Positions 45,510 to 55,433 of a stretch of 64,000 nt of DNA are shown piece by piece. This DNA is from Anaerocolumna sp. (GTDB lineage Bacteria; Bacillota; Clostridia; Lachnospirales; Lachnospiraceae), in assembly GCA_029256725.1 (NCBI GenBank), contig JAQSXJ010000034.1, positions 16,649 to 80,648 of the forward strand. The letters are read 5' to 3'. Under the pieces are notes generated by a model that saw only the letters and a program-made list of their open reading frames with translations, was not told the DNA's origin and did not search any database. The position numbers and the translations under genes are program-made. Position 1 is the first letter of the stretch. Every line of letters starts with the position of its first letter.

Positions 45510-45538
45510 AGTATAACTTTTCTGGCTAACTTTGTCAA
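45510..45538 (-). promoter_or_regulatory. Sigma-A promoter of the DUF2292 / nitrogenase-like unit
   Basis: Minus strand -35 TTGACA (45533-45538), 17-base spacer, -10 TATACT (45510-45515), about 65 bases upstream of the GTG. It overlaps nothing but the far end of a doubtful small ORF. The leader downstream holds an AT-rich near-palindrome (CATATAATTCATATATG) that could be an operator. Confidence 0.75.
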
Positions 45539-45553
45539 TAGTTTTTTTAGAAT

Positions 45554-45766
45554 TTATTTTAGTGTTCTTTTAAGGGCATTAATAACAGAAATCAGCCCCA
45601 GTATTTTTCGACATTTAAAGATATCAGAGAAGCTGATTTTCTTCCTGTTAACTGCCAAAACTACTGAAGCTGATTTTTTAGAGAATAAATTAATTGTCCT
45701 TATGTTTAATCCTGTCTTACTCGTAATAAATATTCTTTCTCTGTTAATTATGAAACACTTGTCCAT
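45554..45766 (-). CDS. Hypothetical small basic protein, doubtful
   Basis: Open frame of 70 codons overlapping the last 19 bases of the membrane MutS-like gene. AGAAGG lies only three bases before the ATG. Composition is Lys/Arg/Ile rich and no family is recognised. It may be chance coding downstream of a real gene; included because it would fill the gap and is co-directional. Confidence 0.25.
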   Translation of the reverse strand: MDKCFIINRERIFITSKTGLNIRTINLFSKKSASVVLAVNRKKISFSDIFKCRKILGLISVINALKRTLK

Positions 45767-47418
45767 TTACCTTCTTTCAGAAAATAAGCAGCACTTCTTG
45801 ATGCTTTTTCAGTAACCTCATCAGGATACCCCATTACTTCCAAAAGTTTGATAGCATTTTTAGAAACTGCTCTTCCTCTGATTAATTTATAATCAAACAA
45901 TACATTTCTATCTGCAATTTGTTCTTTAAAATGATAATTAGCAAAACTGCTCTCTAATATATGAGTAAGTTCAATATCATGGGTGGCAGCAAAACAGATG
46001 GTATTGGTTTTGCTTAAATGATACAGTATCTGAGAAGATGCAGCAATACGTTCAAGGGTATTGGTACCTCTTAACACTTCATCAACAAAACATAGAACCG
46101 GTAGCTTGTCATTGGTCTTATCCATAATCCGTTTTAAAGACTTGATTTCAACGATATAATAACTCTCATTTCCTAACAGATTATCCTGTAAGGCCATAGA
46201 AGACATGGTCAGGAAAAAGCTTGCTTTGTAGGAGCTGCTTAATGAAGTATTAATTGTTTGTGCTAAGATAGCATTAATTGCTAACGTTTTGATAAAGGTT
46301 GATTTACCAGAAGCATTGGAGCCGGTTATTAAAACAGAGCCATTTGTATGAATGGAATTAAGAACCGGATTCTCAATCATAGGATGGTATACATCCTCTG
46401 CTTCGATAAAAGGTTTCTTTTTCTGTTCCAGTTTAGGTATTGAATAAAAAGGCATCATCTTACGAAAGGAAGCTGCTGCTATACAGCTGTCTAAGAGTCC
46501 CACTGTTTCATATATTTCGTTCAATGCCTTTCTATTTGCTTTAAAACAGTCAATCATTGAATAGAATTTAATAAGATCTATGTGAAAAATAATCTTAAGG
46601 TAGTCAAGAAAAATATCAGTTAGATTGCCGCTGGCACTCTTAAGTCCTACCAAAAATGAACCGTTGCGAAAACGCTTAAAAGCTGCTTTTGAACTGTTAA
46701 GCTTGGCTGTATATTCTTTCAGCTCCGGATTATCAAACTCTGCTATATCATTTATACCATCCAGAAGACGGATTATATAAGCACAAATTGTAAAATATAC
46801 TTCAATTTTACCTTTCGTCCGATAATACTGGTAGACATTGTTCAAAAACAAGATTACAGATAAGGAACCACCAATAAGTGGATTAACAGCTATAAGCCCT
46901 AATGAAATTAAGAATCCGGTAACCATTAATATATGAGGCCATTTGCTGGAAGACTCAACCGCTTCAAGCCGATTGATATACTCATATACGGAAATACTGC
47001 TGATTTTCCCCATTTTCCAGAGAGAAAATTGCATCGATAGACGGGTCTGCTGATTTTCTTCAAAGAAGTTCATTAACTTCTCTCGTTCAATAAGTTTACT
47101 GTTATCGAATTGCAGCTGGTGAAGCATTGCAAATAAATATTCTTCTCCGATAGCACTTTCCGTATGATTGAGGAGCATAAATATTTCATCCATACTGATA
47201 TCATTCCAGGTAATGTTATCTACATCCTCCGGTTTCTTTATTGCATTATAATAAGCAGCCAGAGACTTGAACTTTTCCGAGGTATATTCTTCTTTGGGTA
47301 CCTTCCCCCAATCGTTTATAAGCTCTTGTTTGATATTCTTATACCATTTTCTCTTATCATGAACACCCTTTATAACAAATACCAATGTTATAAGGAGAAT
47401 CGTAATAATAATCTCCAT
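45748..47418 (-). CDS. Membrane-associated MutS-like ATPase
   Basis: Protein of 556 residues: N-terminal TM (about 2-18), further hydrophobic segments near 165-205, a helical region, and a C-terminal MutS ATPase domain with Walker A GSNASGKSTFIKT, Walker B LCFVDEVLRGTNTLE and ATHDIEL. The mismatch-recognition domain of MutS is absent. Such MutS-like membrane proteins are widespread in clostridia with unknown role. Start ATG 47418 has GGAGG at five bases; the upstream ATG overlaps it. Confidence 0.85.
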   Translation of the reverse strand: MEIIITILLITLVFVIKGVHDKRKWYKNIKQELINDWGKVPKEEYTSEKFKSLAAYYNAIKKPEDVDNITWNDISMDEIFMLLNHTESAIGEEYLFAMLHQLQFDNSKLIEREKLMNFFEENQQTRLSMQFSLWKMGKISSISVYEYINRLEAVESSSKWPHILMVTGFLISLGLIAVNPLIGGSLSVILFLNNVYQYYRTKGKIEVYFTICAYIIRLLDGINDIAEFDNPELKEYTAKLNSSKAAFKRFRNGSFLVGLKSASGNLTDIFLDYLKIIFHIDLIKFYSMIDCFKANRKALNEIYETVGLLDSCIAAASFRKMMPFYSIPKLEQKKKPFIEAEDVYHPMIENPVLNSIHTNGSVLITGSNASGKSTFIKTLAINAILAQTINTSLSSSYKASFFLTMSSMALQDNLLGNESYYIVEIKSLKRIMDKTNDKLPVLCFVDEVLRGTNTLERIAASSQILYHLSKTNTICFAATHDIELTHILESSFANYHFKEQIADRNVLFDYKLIRGRAVSKNAIKLLEVMGYPDEVTEKASRSAAYFLKEGKWTSVS

Positions 47419-47497
47419 CCTTGCCTCCATGTATCCTGTATTTTATTCATGTCAATTAATTAATCTTGCTATTTTTTCCAATAGATATTCTTAAAAA

Positions 47498-47520
47498 AAG
47501 GGCTGCAGTATGCAGCCCTT
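47498..47520 (-). terminator. Terminator of the SH3-NlpC/P60 gene
   Basis: Perfect 10-bp stem AAGGGCTGCA / TGCAGCCCTT with a three-base loop, followed on the minus strand by seven T, about 22 bases past the stop. Confidence 0.9.
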
Positions 47521-47542
47521 ATATTATGCTTTCTTGCATGAT

Positions 47543-48595
47543 TTAATCATTTATAATTCTTACCATTCTAATTGGTGAGCGATAATACATGTTTGAAATC
47601 TTAATACCGGTTCTCGGATTACTTGCATGAATAACCTGCCCATTTCCAATATACATGGCAACATGGTTAATATAACTTCCGCTTCCGTAGAATACCAAAT
47701 CACCAGGTTTTAAATTAGACGCATTTACACTGGTTCCGGAATATGCCTGACTTCTTGAAACTCTGGGCAAATAATAACCATATTTTGCATAAATACCCAT
47801 GGTAAATCCTGAACAGTCGGTACCGTTTGTAAGGCTTGTTCCGCCCCATACATAAGGATTTCCCAAGAACTGCTTCGCATAAGCTACCATCTGTGCTCTT
47901 ATACCTGAAACACCTGCCGCTACTTCATCAACTGATACTGCCTTCTCTAGCTGATAGGATAAATCTATATACTGTCTTGCAACATACCCTTCATCTGCAT
48001 CAATCTTTACTTTAACCCAATCAGTGGTTACAGAAGTAACTTCTAATTCCTCATCAATGGGAACACTAGTTACAACGCTTGCTAACAAACTGGCTTCAGA
48101 TCTTACATTTAATGTTGGTGTATTTACTGTTGCTACCAGACTTCCTACTTTTTTAGCAATAGAAACAGCTTTATCTCCTGTTACTAAGAATTCTTTCTTA
48201 ACATATCCTGTAACTTTACCGGATTTGATCTTAACCCATCCGTCTTTATCTTCATTTATTATTGTACAGCCTGCATTTTTAGGTAATTTAGCAATGATTT
48301 TCTGATCTTCGCCAGCAGCTTTACGGATATTAAGATGATTGTCTACATTCGCTATTCCCAAATTGGTATAGTCGTATGCAGCAACACTTGATTCCCATGT
48401 AGCAATGGTAATTTCAGAGGATGCTGCCATATTGCCGGAATTATAATAATTATCCAAGGTTACCGAGATACCTGCTAATGGCTGTTCGCCATAAACAGTT
48501 TCAGCACTTGTATACTTGGAATTTAAGGCAAATAAAAAAGTACCGGCGATACAAACGCATGAAATCTTTATGAATTTGGTAGTGCGATGGTTCAT
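47543..48595 (-). CDS. Exported SH3b - NlpC/P60 peptidoglycan hydrolase
   Basis: Secreted endopeptidase of 350 residues. Signal peptide about 1-31; two bacterial SH3 domains (about 78-136 and 148-208: ANVDNHLNIRKAAG and PTLNVRSEASLLASVV); NlpC/P60 domain (about 230-350) with catalytic Cys in NGTDCSGFTMGIY and His in INHVAMYIG, with a second His in VIHASNP. Cleaves peptidoglycan stem peptides. It has a consensus promoter and AGGAGG ribosome site. Confidence 0.92.
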   Translation of the reverse strand: MNHRTTKFIKISCVCIAGTFLFALNSKYTSAETVYGEQPLAGISVTLDNYYNSGNMAASSEITIATWESSVAAYDYTNLGIANVDNHLNIRKAAGEDQKIIAKLPKNAGCTIINEDKDGWVKIKSGKVTGYVKKEFLVTGDKAVSIAKKVGSLVATVNTPTLNVRSEASLLASVVTSVPIDEELEVTSVTTDWVKVKIDADEGYVARQYIDLSYQLEKAVSVDEVAAGVSGIRAQMVAYAKQFLGNPYVWGGTSLTNGTDCSGFTMGIYAKYGYYLPRVSRSQAYSGTSVNASNLKPGDLVFYGSGSYINHVAMYIGNGQVIHASNPRTGIKISNMYYRSPIRMVRIIND

Positions 48596-48687
48596 TTGGT
48601 TCCTCCTGTTTGCTATCCCTCATCATTTAATATGTATTTGCCGTTCAACTCTAGTTGTTACAAATATATTAAATTTATTACTGAGTT

Positions 48688-48716
48688 ATTATAGCAATAG
48701 TTCAAACTTTTGTCAA
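48688..48716 (-). promoter_or_regulatory. Consensus sigma-A promoter of the NlpC/P60 gene
   Basis: Minus strand -35 TTGACA (48711-48716) and -10 TATAAT (48688-48693) with 17-base spacing: full consensus. The 5' leader is about 85 bases. Confidence 0.88.
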
Positions 48717-48903
48717 CACTTTGCCTTACTTTTGTTATAAATCTATAATTTAATTGTAAGTATTTCCAGTTTTAAGGTTTAATATTCGTACAATAACCAG
48801 TTTTAACAGAAAGTTCGTTCTCTATTTGTAGAATTTTGACGAACCTTGAAATTGTAAAATTTATGTATTTATTAACTCTTACTTATAGGTCTTACATACC
48901 AAA

Positions 48904-48953
48904 AATGCACCTGCAAATGTTAGCTCCACTATTACTAACATTTGAGATGCACT
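48904..48953 (-). terminator. Terminator of spoIVA
   Basis: Long hairpin around a loop near 48925, with arms containing CAAATGTTAG and CTAACATTTG, followed on the minus strand by TTTTT. The rest of 48717-49032 shows no gene. Confidence 0.75.
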
Positions 48954-49032
48954 TTATGTTTCTACTATATAAATAGAAATTTCTTATTATTTTAACTGCA
49001 AACATCACACCTAGGGTTACATTAATTCAACA

Positions 49033-50544
49033 TCAAATAATGATACAGATGATACCACCATTACTTTCGTTAATAATTTTCTGCATGGTCTCCTGGAGTT
49101 TAACCTGGCTGTCGTCAGTCATCTTACTGATTTTTGAATTAATACCTTCCTCCACCAGCTGCTGAATGGATTTTCCGTATATATTCGTTTCCCAAATTCC
49201 GTCCGGATTCTCTGAAGAATTCTTCCTGATATAATTAATAAGATCGTTTGCCTGTTCTTCGCTTCCTACGATTGGAGCAATTTCCGTCTCTATATTAGCC
49301 TTTATCATGTGAATAGACGGTGCTGTTGCTCTTATCTTCACCCCATACTTATTACCGTGTTTCATAATTTCTGGTTCTTCAATAAGGATTTCTTCTTTAA
49401 CCGGATTAACAACACCATATCCTTTATGACGTACTTCTTCACAAGCTCCTGATACTTTAGTATACTCTTTCTTAACACTTGCCAATTCTCTAATGGTATT
49501 GATAAGCTGATATTCATCGCCAATAGGAACACCGATAAGGTCACTTAAGATATTGTAATAGTAGACATCATCAAACTCTACAAATACCTTGACAGCACCA
49601 TTCTCCATCTCAACCTTGTCAATCTTAAAGCGGTTTACAAACTTGCTGTCAGTAAGCATATTTTCGCTTCTTACATCTCTTATCAAGGTCAGGCGTTTTA
49701 ATAATTGTTTTACAGCTTCAATTAAATCCTGTTTCAGCCAGTGATCATCCGGCAGCATTTCTGCCCACTTTGGTGTATGGAAATTAATTTCTGATACCGG
49801 GAATACCGAGAGGATATTTGTCATGATATGATTAATGTCTTCTTTTCTTAGCTGCTCACAGTTAACAGCCATACAGGTAACATTATACTTCTGGGCAATA
49901 TCATCCGCTAGGTTCTGACTGGTTTCTGAATAAGGTCTGTTGGTATTAAGCAGGACTATAAAAGGTTTCTTTAATTTCTTTAATTCTCCGATAGTCTTCT
50001 CTTCTGCCGAGATGTAATTATCCCTTGGAAGGTCACCAAAGCTGCCGTCTGTAGTTATTACGACTCCAATCGTCGAATGATCGTTAATAACCTTTTGAGT
50101 TCCGATTTCTGCTGCCTGGGTAAAAGGTATCTCATAATCATACCAAGGGGTCTTGACCAGACGTTCCTGCTCATTTTCAATATGTCCGGATGCACCTTCT
50201 ACCATAAAACCTACACAGTCAATTAACCGTATGTTAACTTTCGTATCATCTCCCAGTTGAATCTGGGCTGCTTCCTTAGGAATAAATTTAGGCTCGGTGG
50301 TCATTATGGTCTTACCGGCAGCACTTTGCGGCAATTCATCAATTGCTCTCTCTCTGTTATGCACATCAATTATACTTGGTATTACCAGAAGATCCATAAA
50401 TCTTTTAATAAAAGTCGATTTCCCCGTTCTTACCGGCCCCACCACACCTATGTATATGTCACCGCCTGTCCTAGCCTTAATATCATTATAAACATCATAT
50501 ATCTGGCTTGATGTAAATTCCGGTGACGAATATTGCTCCAACAT
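49033..50544 (-). CDS. spoIVA: Stage IV sporulation protein A, spore coat morphogenetic ATPase
   Basis: Forms the basement layer of the spore coat on the forespore surface by ATP-driven polymerisation. About 503 residues with Walker A GPVRTGKSTF, TTDGSFGDLPRDNY, and the conserved C-terminus IINESNGGIICIII. Start ATG 50544 has AAAGGAGG six bases upstream; the ATG at 50550 is too close. Its presence marks the organism as an endospore former. A SigE-like sequence (TCATGAA, 15 bases, CATATGTT) lies about 35-60 bases upstream (inferred). Confidence 0.96.
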   Translation of the reverse strand: MLEQYSSPEFTSSQIYDVYNDIKARTGGDIYIGVVGPVRTGKSTFIKRFMDLLVIPSIIDVHNRERAIDELPQSAAGKTIMTTEPKFIPKEAAQIQLGDDTKVNIRLIDCVGFMVEGASGHIENEQERLVKTPWYDYEIPFTQAAEIGTQKVINDHSTIGVVITTDGSFGDLPRDNYISAEEKTIGELKKLKKPFIVLLNTNRPYSETSQNLADDIAQKYNVTCMAVNCEQLRKEDINHIMTNILSVFPVSEINFHTPKWAEMLPDDHWLKQDLIEAVKQLLKRLTLIRDVRSENMLTDSKFVNRFKIDKVEMENGAVKVFVEFDDVYYYNILSDLIGVPIGDEYQLINTIRELASVKKEYTKVSGACEEVRHKGYGVVNPVKEEILIEEPEIMKHGNKYGVKIRATAPSIHMIKANIETEIAPIVGSEEQANDLINYIRKNSSENPDGIWETNIYGKSIQQLVEEGINSKISKMTDDSQVKLQETMQKIINESNGGIICIII

Positions 50545-50869
50545 ACACATCCTCCTTTCGGTTATAATTAAACATATGCAGGAGTATTACATTTCATGAT
50601 TTGTGTTGCATATTTCTACTATTAAATTTTCTAAGAAAATTTATGTATTTTTCAACATCCGTTTTCAATGTAAAAGAAGTAACTCTATGAAATCAGAACA
50701 TTTATAAACATTGGAGGAGATTTTGAGATTACTAATTTTAACATCATGCAAATATTTTAGATTTTTTTAAGAATATTTCCCTTTTATTTCTGATATATTA
50801 TGGTAAAATATTTTGGTGGTTTTAAAAACTACATAATAAAAAAATACATATGATTGGAAGTAGAATAAA

Positions 50870-51754
50870 ATGCTATATCAAATTATCAGTGACAGTTCCT
50901 GCGACTTGCCTATGGATTATGCAAAAGCTAATAACCTTGAAGTTATACCTTTCTACGTGTCTTTTGACGGAGAAAACTATTATAAAGAGGGTATTGAAGT
51001 AGACCACGAAGAATTTTATAACCGTATGATTAAAGATCATGTCTATCCGAAAAGCTCTCTTCCTTCTATAGATGATTATTTACAGGTGTTTAAAAAATAC
51101 GCAGCAGATAACATTCCAGTTATCTGTATCTGCATAACCACCAAGTTCAGTGGTTCTTATCAATCTGCAATAACTGCGAAAGAGATCTTATCAGAAACTT
51201 ACCCAGATGCCAGAATCACTGTAATTGATTCAAATATAAATACTGTCCTGCAAGGTATCTATGTAAGAGAAGCTGTACGAATGTTACAAGATGGTATTAG
51301 TTACGAAACTGCAATAGACCATCTGGAACGGATTAAAAGTACGGGAAGAATTATTTTTACCATCGGCAGCATGGATTATCTTAAGAAAGGCGGAAGAATT
51401 GGCAAATTACTGACCTTAGCAGGTGACACTCTGGGTATTAAACCACTTATTATCTTAAAAGAAGGCGAAATTTATCCTGCCGGTATAACAAGAAGCAGAA
51501 AAAAAGCCAAACTTAAATTATTGGAACTGGCAAAAGAACATTTTGTGAAAATCAAAGAAAATCCAAATGATTATGAAATTGTAGTAGGAACAGGAATTGA
51601 TATGGACGAAGCCGAAGAATTCAAAGACGATCTGGAAAAATCCCTGGGAAGAGAAATTACATTACCAGTTGCCAGAATCGGAGTTACCATCGGAACCCAC
51701 ACCGGCCCCCACCCTATTGGTTTGGGGTTGATTAAGAAATATGATGCGAAATAA
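50870..51754 (+). CDS. DegV-family fatty-acid-binding protein
   Basis: Protein of 294 residues that binds fatty acids, in some species for FakA-dependent phosphorylation. It shows ISDSSCDLP at the N-terminus, KSSLPSIDDY, ITTKFSGSYQSA and the terminal IGVTIGTHTGPHPIGLG. GGAAG lies before ATG, with AT-rich -10 candidates around 50800. The gap 50551-50869 otherwise holds only the spoIVA upstream region. Confidence 0.9.
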   Translation: MLYQIISDSSCDLPMDYAKANNLEVIPFYVSFDGENYYKEGIEVDHEEFYNRMIKDHVYPKSSLPSIDDYLQVFKKYAADNIPVICICITTKFSGSYQSAITAKEILSETYPDARITVIDSNINTVLQGIYVREAVRMLQDGISYETAIDHLERIKSTGRIIFTIGSMDYLKKGGRIGKLLTLAGDTLGIKPLIILKEGEIYPAGITRSRKKAKLKLLELAKEHFVKIKENPNDYEIVVGTGIDMDEAEEFKDDLEKSLGREITLPVARIGVTIGTHTGPHPIGLGLIKKYDAK

Positions 51755-51807
51755 TAGTCTTACTATTAAATCAGAAACTATAAAGATTGATACTGAGATA
51801 CTATAAG

Positions 51808-51865
51808 AAATGGTATGACCGGAATTCAAGATATAAATATCTGCTGATTTCCTGTCATACCATTT
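51808..51865. terminator. Bidirectional terminator between degV and gpsA
   Basis: 12-bp perfect stem AAATGGTATGAC / GTCATACCATTT with a 34-base loop holding its own palindrome AGATATAAATATCT; T-rich on both exits. It separates two convergent genes. Confidence 0.75.
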
Positions 51866-51878
51866 TATTATCACTAAG

Positions 51879-52892
51879 TTATTTCTTCCATTCAAGTTCA
51901 GAGTACTCTCTTCTCTTATCACGCAATAAAAGATCGGAAACTGCTTCAATAGCAGGCTTATTCTCAAATAGCACCAAGTTAACCTGCTCTACAATAGGCA
52001 TTTCTACATTATACTTCTTAGCCAGTGCCAATGCAGCTTTCGCTGAATACACACCTTCAACTATCTGTTTTACTTCCTTCATTGCTTCTTCCATAGTATA
52101 ACCCTGTCCGATAAGGAAGCCTGCATTACGGTTTCTGCTGTGCTTGCTGGTGCAGGTAACGATTAAATCACCTACTCCGGAAAGTCCGGCAAAGGTTTCC
52201 ATCTTACCGCCCATAGCAATACCTAAACGGCTGATTTCCGCTATACCTCTTGTCATTAAAGCAGCTTTTGTATTATCTCCGAAACCAAGTCCGTCAGCAA
52301 TACCTGCAGCAAGTGCAATAACATTCTTTATCGAGCCACCCAGCTCAATTCCTATAACATCAGGGCTTGTGTATACACGGAAACGTTCACTCATAAATAC
52401 GTCCTGAATGAAATGTGCTGTATCCTTGGAATCAGCTCCCACTACGCAGGTAGTAGGGATAGTTCTGCTTACCTCTTCCGCATGACTGGGGCCAGAAAGC
52501 ACAGCCACATCTGCCTGGGGGATCTCTTCCTTAATAATATCTGTCAAAGTCTCAAGAGTATTTTCTTCAATACCTTTACCAACATTAACGATAATCTGAT
52601 CCTGTGCAATATAATTCTTTGCATTATTTGCTGTTGCTCTAACAAAGGGGGAAGCAACTGCAAATACAATTAACTCTTTCCCTTCACAGGAAGCTTTTAA
52701 ATCACCGCTTATCTGTACATTATCCGGTAATTTAATGCCGGGAAGCTTATCTTTTAGTTCCCTGTCATTTGTGAGCTGTTCAACCTCATTTTTAAGCGCT
52801 GACCATAATACCACTTCATGTCCGTTATTGCCCAGCAATATTGCGATTGCTGTACCCCAAGCACCCGCACCTAATATGCCTATCTTTGCCAT
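51879..52892 (-). CDS. gpsA: NAD(P)-dependent glycerol-3-phosphate dehydrogenase
   Basis: Makes sn-glycerol-3-phosphate for phospholipids from DHAP. The 337-residue protein has the Rossmann motif GAGAWGTAIA at the N-terminus, VNVGKGIEENTLETL, LSGPSHAEEV and the active-site segment LGGSIKNVIALAAGIADGLGFGDN (in part), with Lys in SIKN. Adjacent to plsY, the next step of the pathway, and der. Confidence 0.96.
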   Translation of the reverse strand: MAKIGILGAGAWGTAIAILLGNNGHEVVLWSALKNEVEQLTNDRELKDKLPGIKLPDNVQISGDLKASCEGKELIVFAVASPFVRATANNAKNYIAQDQIIVNVGKGIEENTLETLTDIIKEEIPQADVAVLSGPSHAEEVSRTIPTTCVVGADSKDTAHFIQDVFMSERFRVYTSPDVIGIELGGSIKNVIALAAGIADGLGFGDNTKAALMTRGIAEISRLGIAMGGKMETFAGLSGVGDLIVTCTSKHSRNRNAGFLIGQGYTMEEAMKEVKQIVEGVYSAKAALALAKKYNVEMPIVEQVNLVLFENKPAIEAVSDLLLRDKRREYSELEWKK

Positions 52893-52905
52893 TGATACTT
52901 CTCCC

Positions 52906-53532
52906 TTACTTATCTTCTATTTTTATCTTGTGTCCTAATTTATTTTCAGTTCCTTTCATAAGCCTCTGGATGTTTGCTCTGTGTTTTACAAATGCTAATA
53001 TCGTAAACAAAAAGCTGACCAAAAGCATATGTATATTTCCCGGATAAAATATCAGAATTCCAACGGGAAATAGAAGAGACATCAATAAGGAACCAACGGA
53101 GACATATCTTGTAACAGCTACAGATAATGAAAATACGATAAATGCCACCAAACCTAAACGCCAGTCAAAAGCCAGCATAACTCCGCCAGTCGCTGCAATT
53201 CCCTTACCGCCTTTAAAACTTAGCCAGAAAGGAAAATTGTGGCCCAATACAACACCAAGGCCAGTGTACAGCGCCATTAAGCTTACATCTGCTCTATTCT
53301 GAAACACCAGAAAACTAACAATAAGAATCGGTATGACTGCCTTTAGCGCATCTCCTAAAAAGGTTAGAAGGCCTGCTTTCATTCCTAAAGTCCTTAAAGC
53401 ATTTGTTGTTCCTGCATTTCCGCTTCCATATTTTCTGATGTCAATATGGTTTGCTTTTCCGATAAAATAACTGGTAGAAAAGCAGCCGCACAAATATCCT
53501 ACAATCAAGCATATTATAATTCTTTGCAGCAT
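52906..53532 (-). CDS. plsY: Glycerol-3-phosphate acyltransferase PlsY
   Basis: Membrane enzyme of about 208 residues that acylates glycerol-3-phosphate from acyl-phosphate. Motifs SGNAGTTNALR, WLSFKGGKGIATG-like (FKGGKGIAATGG) and several TMs. The start ATG 53532 is taken because the ORF extension to 53616 overlaps der and is not PlsY-like. It overlaps or abuts the der stop at 53534. Confidence 0.93.
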   Translation of the reverse strand: MLQRIIICLIVGYLCGCFSTSYFIGKANHIDIRKYGSGNAGTTNALRTLGMKAGLLTFLGDALKAVIPILIVSFLVFQNRADVSLMALYTGLGVVLGHNFPFWLSFKGGKGIAATGGVMLAFDWRLGLVAFIVFSLSVAVTRYVSVGSLLMSLLFPVGILIFYPGNIHMLLVSFLFTILAFVKHRANIQRLMKGTENKLGHKIKIEDK

Positions 53533-53533
53533 A

Positions 53534-54859
53534 TTATTCTTTTTCCTTTCGCTCCCTGATGAAGAATTTAAGTGATGTTCCGGAAAAACCAAAAGCTTCC
53601 CTGATCTTATTCTCAATATATCTGGTGTAAGAATAATGCATTAATTCTTTGTCATTAACAAAAATTACAAAAGTAGGCGGTTTTACGGATACCTGTGTTA
53701 TATAATATAATTTAAGACGTTTACCCTTATCAGAAGGCGGCTGATGAAGCGCTACTGCTTCTGACATAATCTCATTTAAGACACCCGTAGCAATTCTTAA
53801 GTTCTGATTCTGAATAACCTGTTCAATCAAATCAAAAAGTTTATTCAGACGCTGTCCTGTAAGTGCTGAGGTGAATATCATTTCAGCATAGGGCATATAG
53901 GACAATACACCTTTTATCTCATTGGTATGCTTATAGATGGTCTTATCATCTTTTTCAATGGCATCCCATTTATTTACGGCAATTATTACACCTTTACCAC
54001 GCTCGTGTGCTATACCTGCAATTTTGGCATCCTGCTCTGTTACACCTTCCTTGGCATCGATTACCAGAACAACTACATCTGCACGTTCAACAGCAGATAC
54101 TGTTCTTACAATACTAAAACGTTCTAATTCTTCTTTTATCTTACTCTTTCTTCTAAGCCCTGCCGTATCAATAAAAACAAATTCTTTTCCATGATATTTT
54201 ACCGGTGTATCAATTGCATCTCTAGTAGTACCGGCTATATCAGATACGATAACGCGGTTCTCGCCAATTAATTTATTAATAATAGAAGATTTACCTACAT
54301 TAGGTTTACCTACAATGGCAATACGGGGACGCTCATCATCCACTTCCCTTAAATCAGCAGGATTAAAATGGCTAATTACCTCATCCAACATATCTCCAAT
54401 ACCAAGCTTTGATGAAGCGGATACCGGATGGGGATCGCCAATACCAAGATTATAAAATTCATATACATCAGGCATAAATTTATCAAAATTGTCTACTTTA
54501 TTTACTACTAATATAACAGGTTTAGTAGAGCGTCTTAACATATCTGCTACTTTGAAATCATCATCTACAAGACCTTGTCTTACATCAACTAAGAATATTA
54601 TGACATCGGCTGTCTGTATTGCTATTTCAGCCTGCTGCCTCATATATGAAAGTAATACATCATTACTCTCCGGCTCAATTCCGCCTGTATCAATCATAGT
54701 GAACTGTTTATCAAGCCAGGTAACATCTGCATAGATTCTATCCCTTGTAACTCCGGGGAAATCCTGTACAATAGCTATTCTTTCACCAGCAAGTGCATTA
54801 AACAACGTCGATTTACCAACATTAGGCCTTCCGACAATTGCAACAATTGGTTTACTCAT
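53534..54859 (-). CDS. der: Ribosome biogenesis GTPase Der (EngA)
   Basis: Tandem-GTPase 50S assembly factor of 441 residues: G1 motifs GRPNVGKST (near 8) and GKPNVGKSS (near 180), NKVD and NKWD G4 motifs, and a C-terminal KH-like domain. It starts the der-plsY-gpsA group. Confidence 0.97.
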   Translation of the reverse strand: MSKPIVAIVGRPNVGKSTLFNALAGERIAIVQDFPGVTRDRIYADVTWLDKQFTMIDTGGIEPESNDVLLSYMRQQAEIAIQTADVIIFLVDVRQGLVDDDFKVADMLRRSTKPVILVVNKVDNFDKFMPDVYEFYNLGIGDPHPVSASSKLGIGDMLDEVISHFNPADLREVDDERPRIAIVGKPNVGKSSIINKLIGENRVIVSDIAGTTRDAIDTPVKYHGKEFVFIDTAGLRRKSKIKEELERFSIVRTVSAVERADVVVLVIDAKEGVTEQDAKIAGIAHERGKGVIIAVNKWDAIEKDDKTIYKHTNEIKGVLSYMPYAEMIFTSALTGQRLNKLFDLIEQVIQNQNLRIATGVLNEIMSEAVALHQPPSDKGKRLKLYYITQVSVKPPTFVIFVNDKELMHYSYTRYIENKIREAFGFSGTSLKFFIRERKEKE

Positions 54860-55191
54860 TTTATAAAAATTCCTCTCTTTTATTTGTCATAATCCTTGAA
54901 CCATACTACTCTTCTATCTTATTACAGATACTTGGGTATAGGGTACTGAATCTTAAGAAGGTAATTATCAGTTCAATTCCTATATAAGCTTAATTCATTT
55001 ATCTGGTATCTTTATAAGTTCTGGTTAAATTTATGAACTCTTACAGATATAAAACATCTATTCATGTCTTTTTATATCTGGAGTAGGCTAAACTAATATA
55101 AAACTTAAATATAAAGATTTTCCGTCTGATTTTACAATACAAATCTCTGTTTGTAAAGTATTTTCATCAGGTTCTTTCAATATACCAGCAA

Positions 55192-55240
55192 AGAGAATCC
55201 CTTGTCATGTAGGCAAGTCACAATTATTCTCTTAAATTTA
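55192..55240. other. Interrupted palindrome in the der-GNAT intergenic region
   Basis: AGAGAAT and ATTCTCT arms, with inner TTG/CAA pairing, form a hairpin of about 45 bases. The 574-base gap 54860-55433 otherwise shows AT-rich sequence, the promoter at 55304-55333 and a possible 13-codon ORF (ATG 55375) with GAAAGGAG upstream. No known RNA family was recognised. Confidence 0.3.
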
Positions 55241-55303
55241 CTCATTAAATAGTATATCAGTAAGAGGAATATTTATCAAATAATTTTTCATTATTAAAGT
55301 ATA

Positions 55304-55333
55304 TTGACATTCACAAAAGCGCAGGTACATAAT
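55304..55333 (+). promoter_or_regulatory. Sigma-A promoter upstream of the GNAT gene
   Basis: -35 TTGACA (55304-55309) and -10 CATAAT (55328-55333), 18-base spacer; an overlapping TACATA gives 16. The leader before the GNAT ATG is about 95 bases. Confidence 0.6.
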
Positions 55334-55433
55334 AAGATAGATTCATATAGAAAGGAGTCAGTCTGCAAAACTTATGAAATGTGGCATAATTGCCTGTACT
55401 ATCAATTTCTTATAAGTGCAGCGTGATTAAAAA

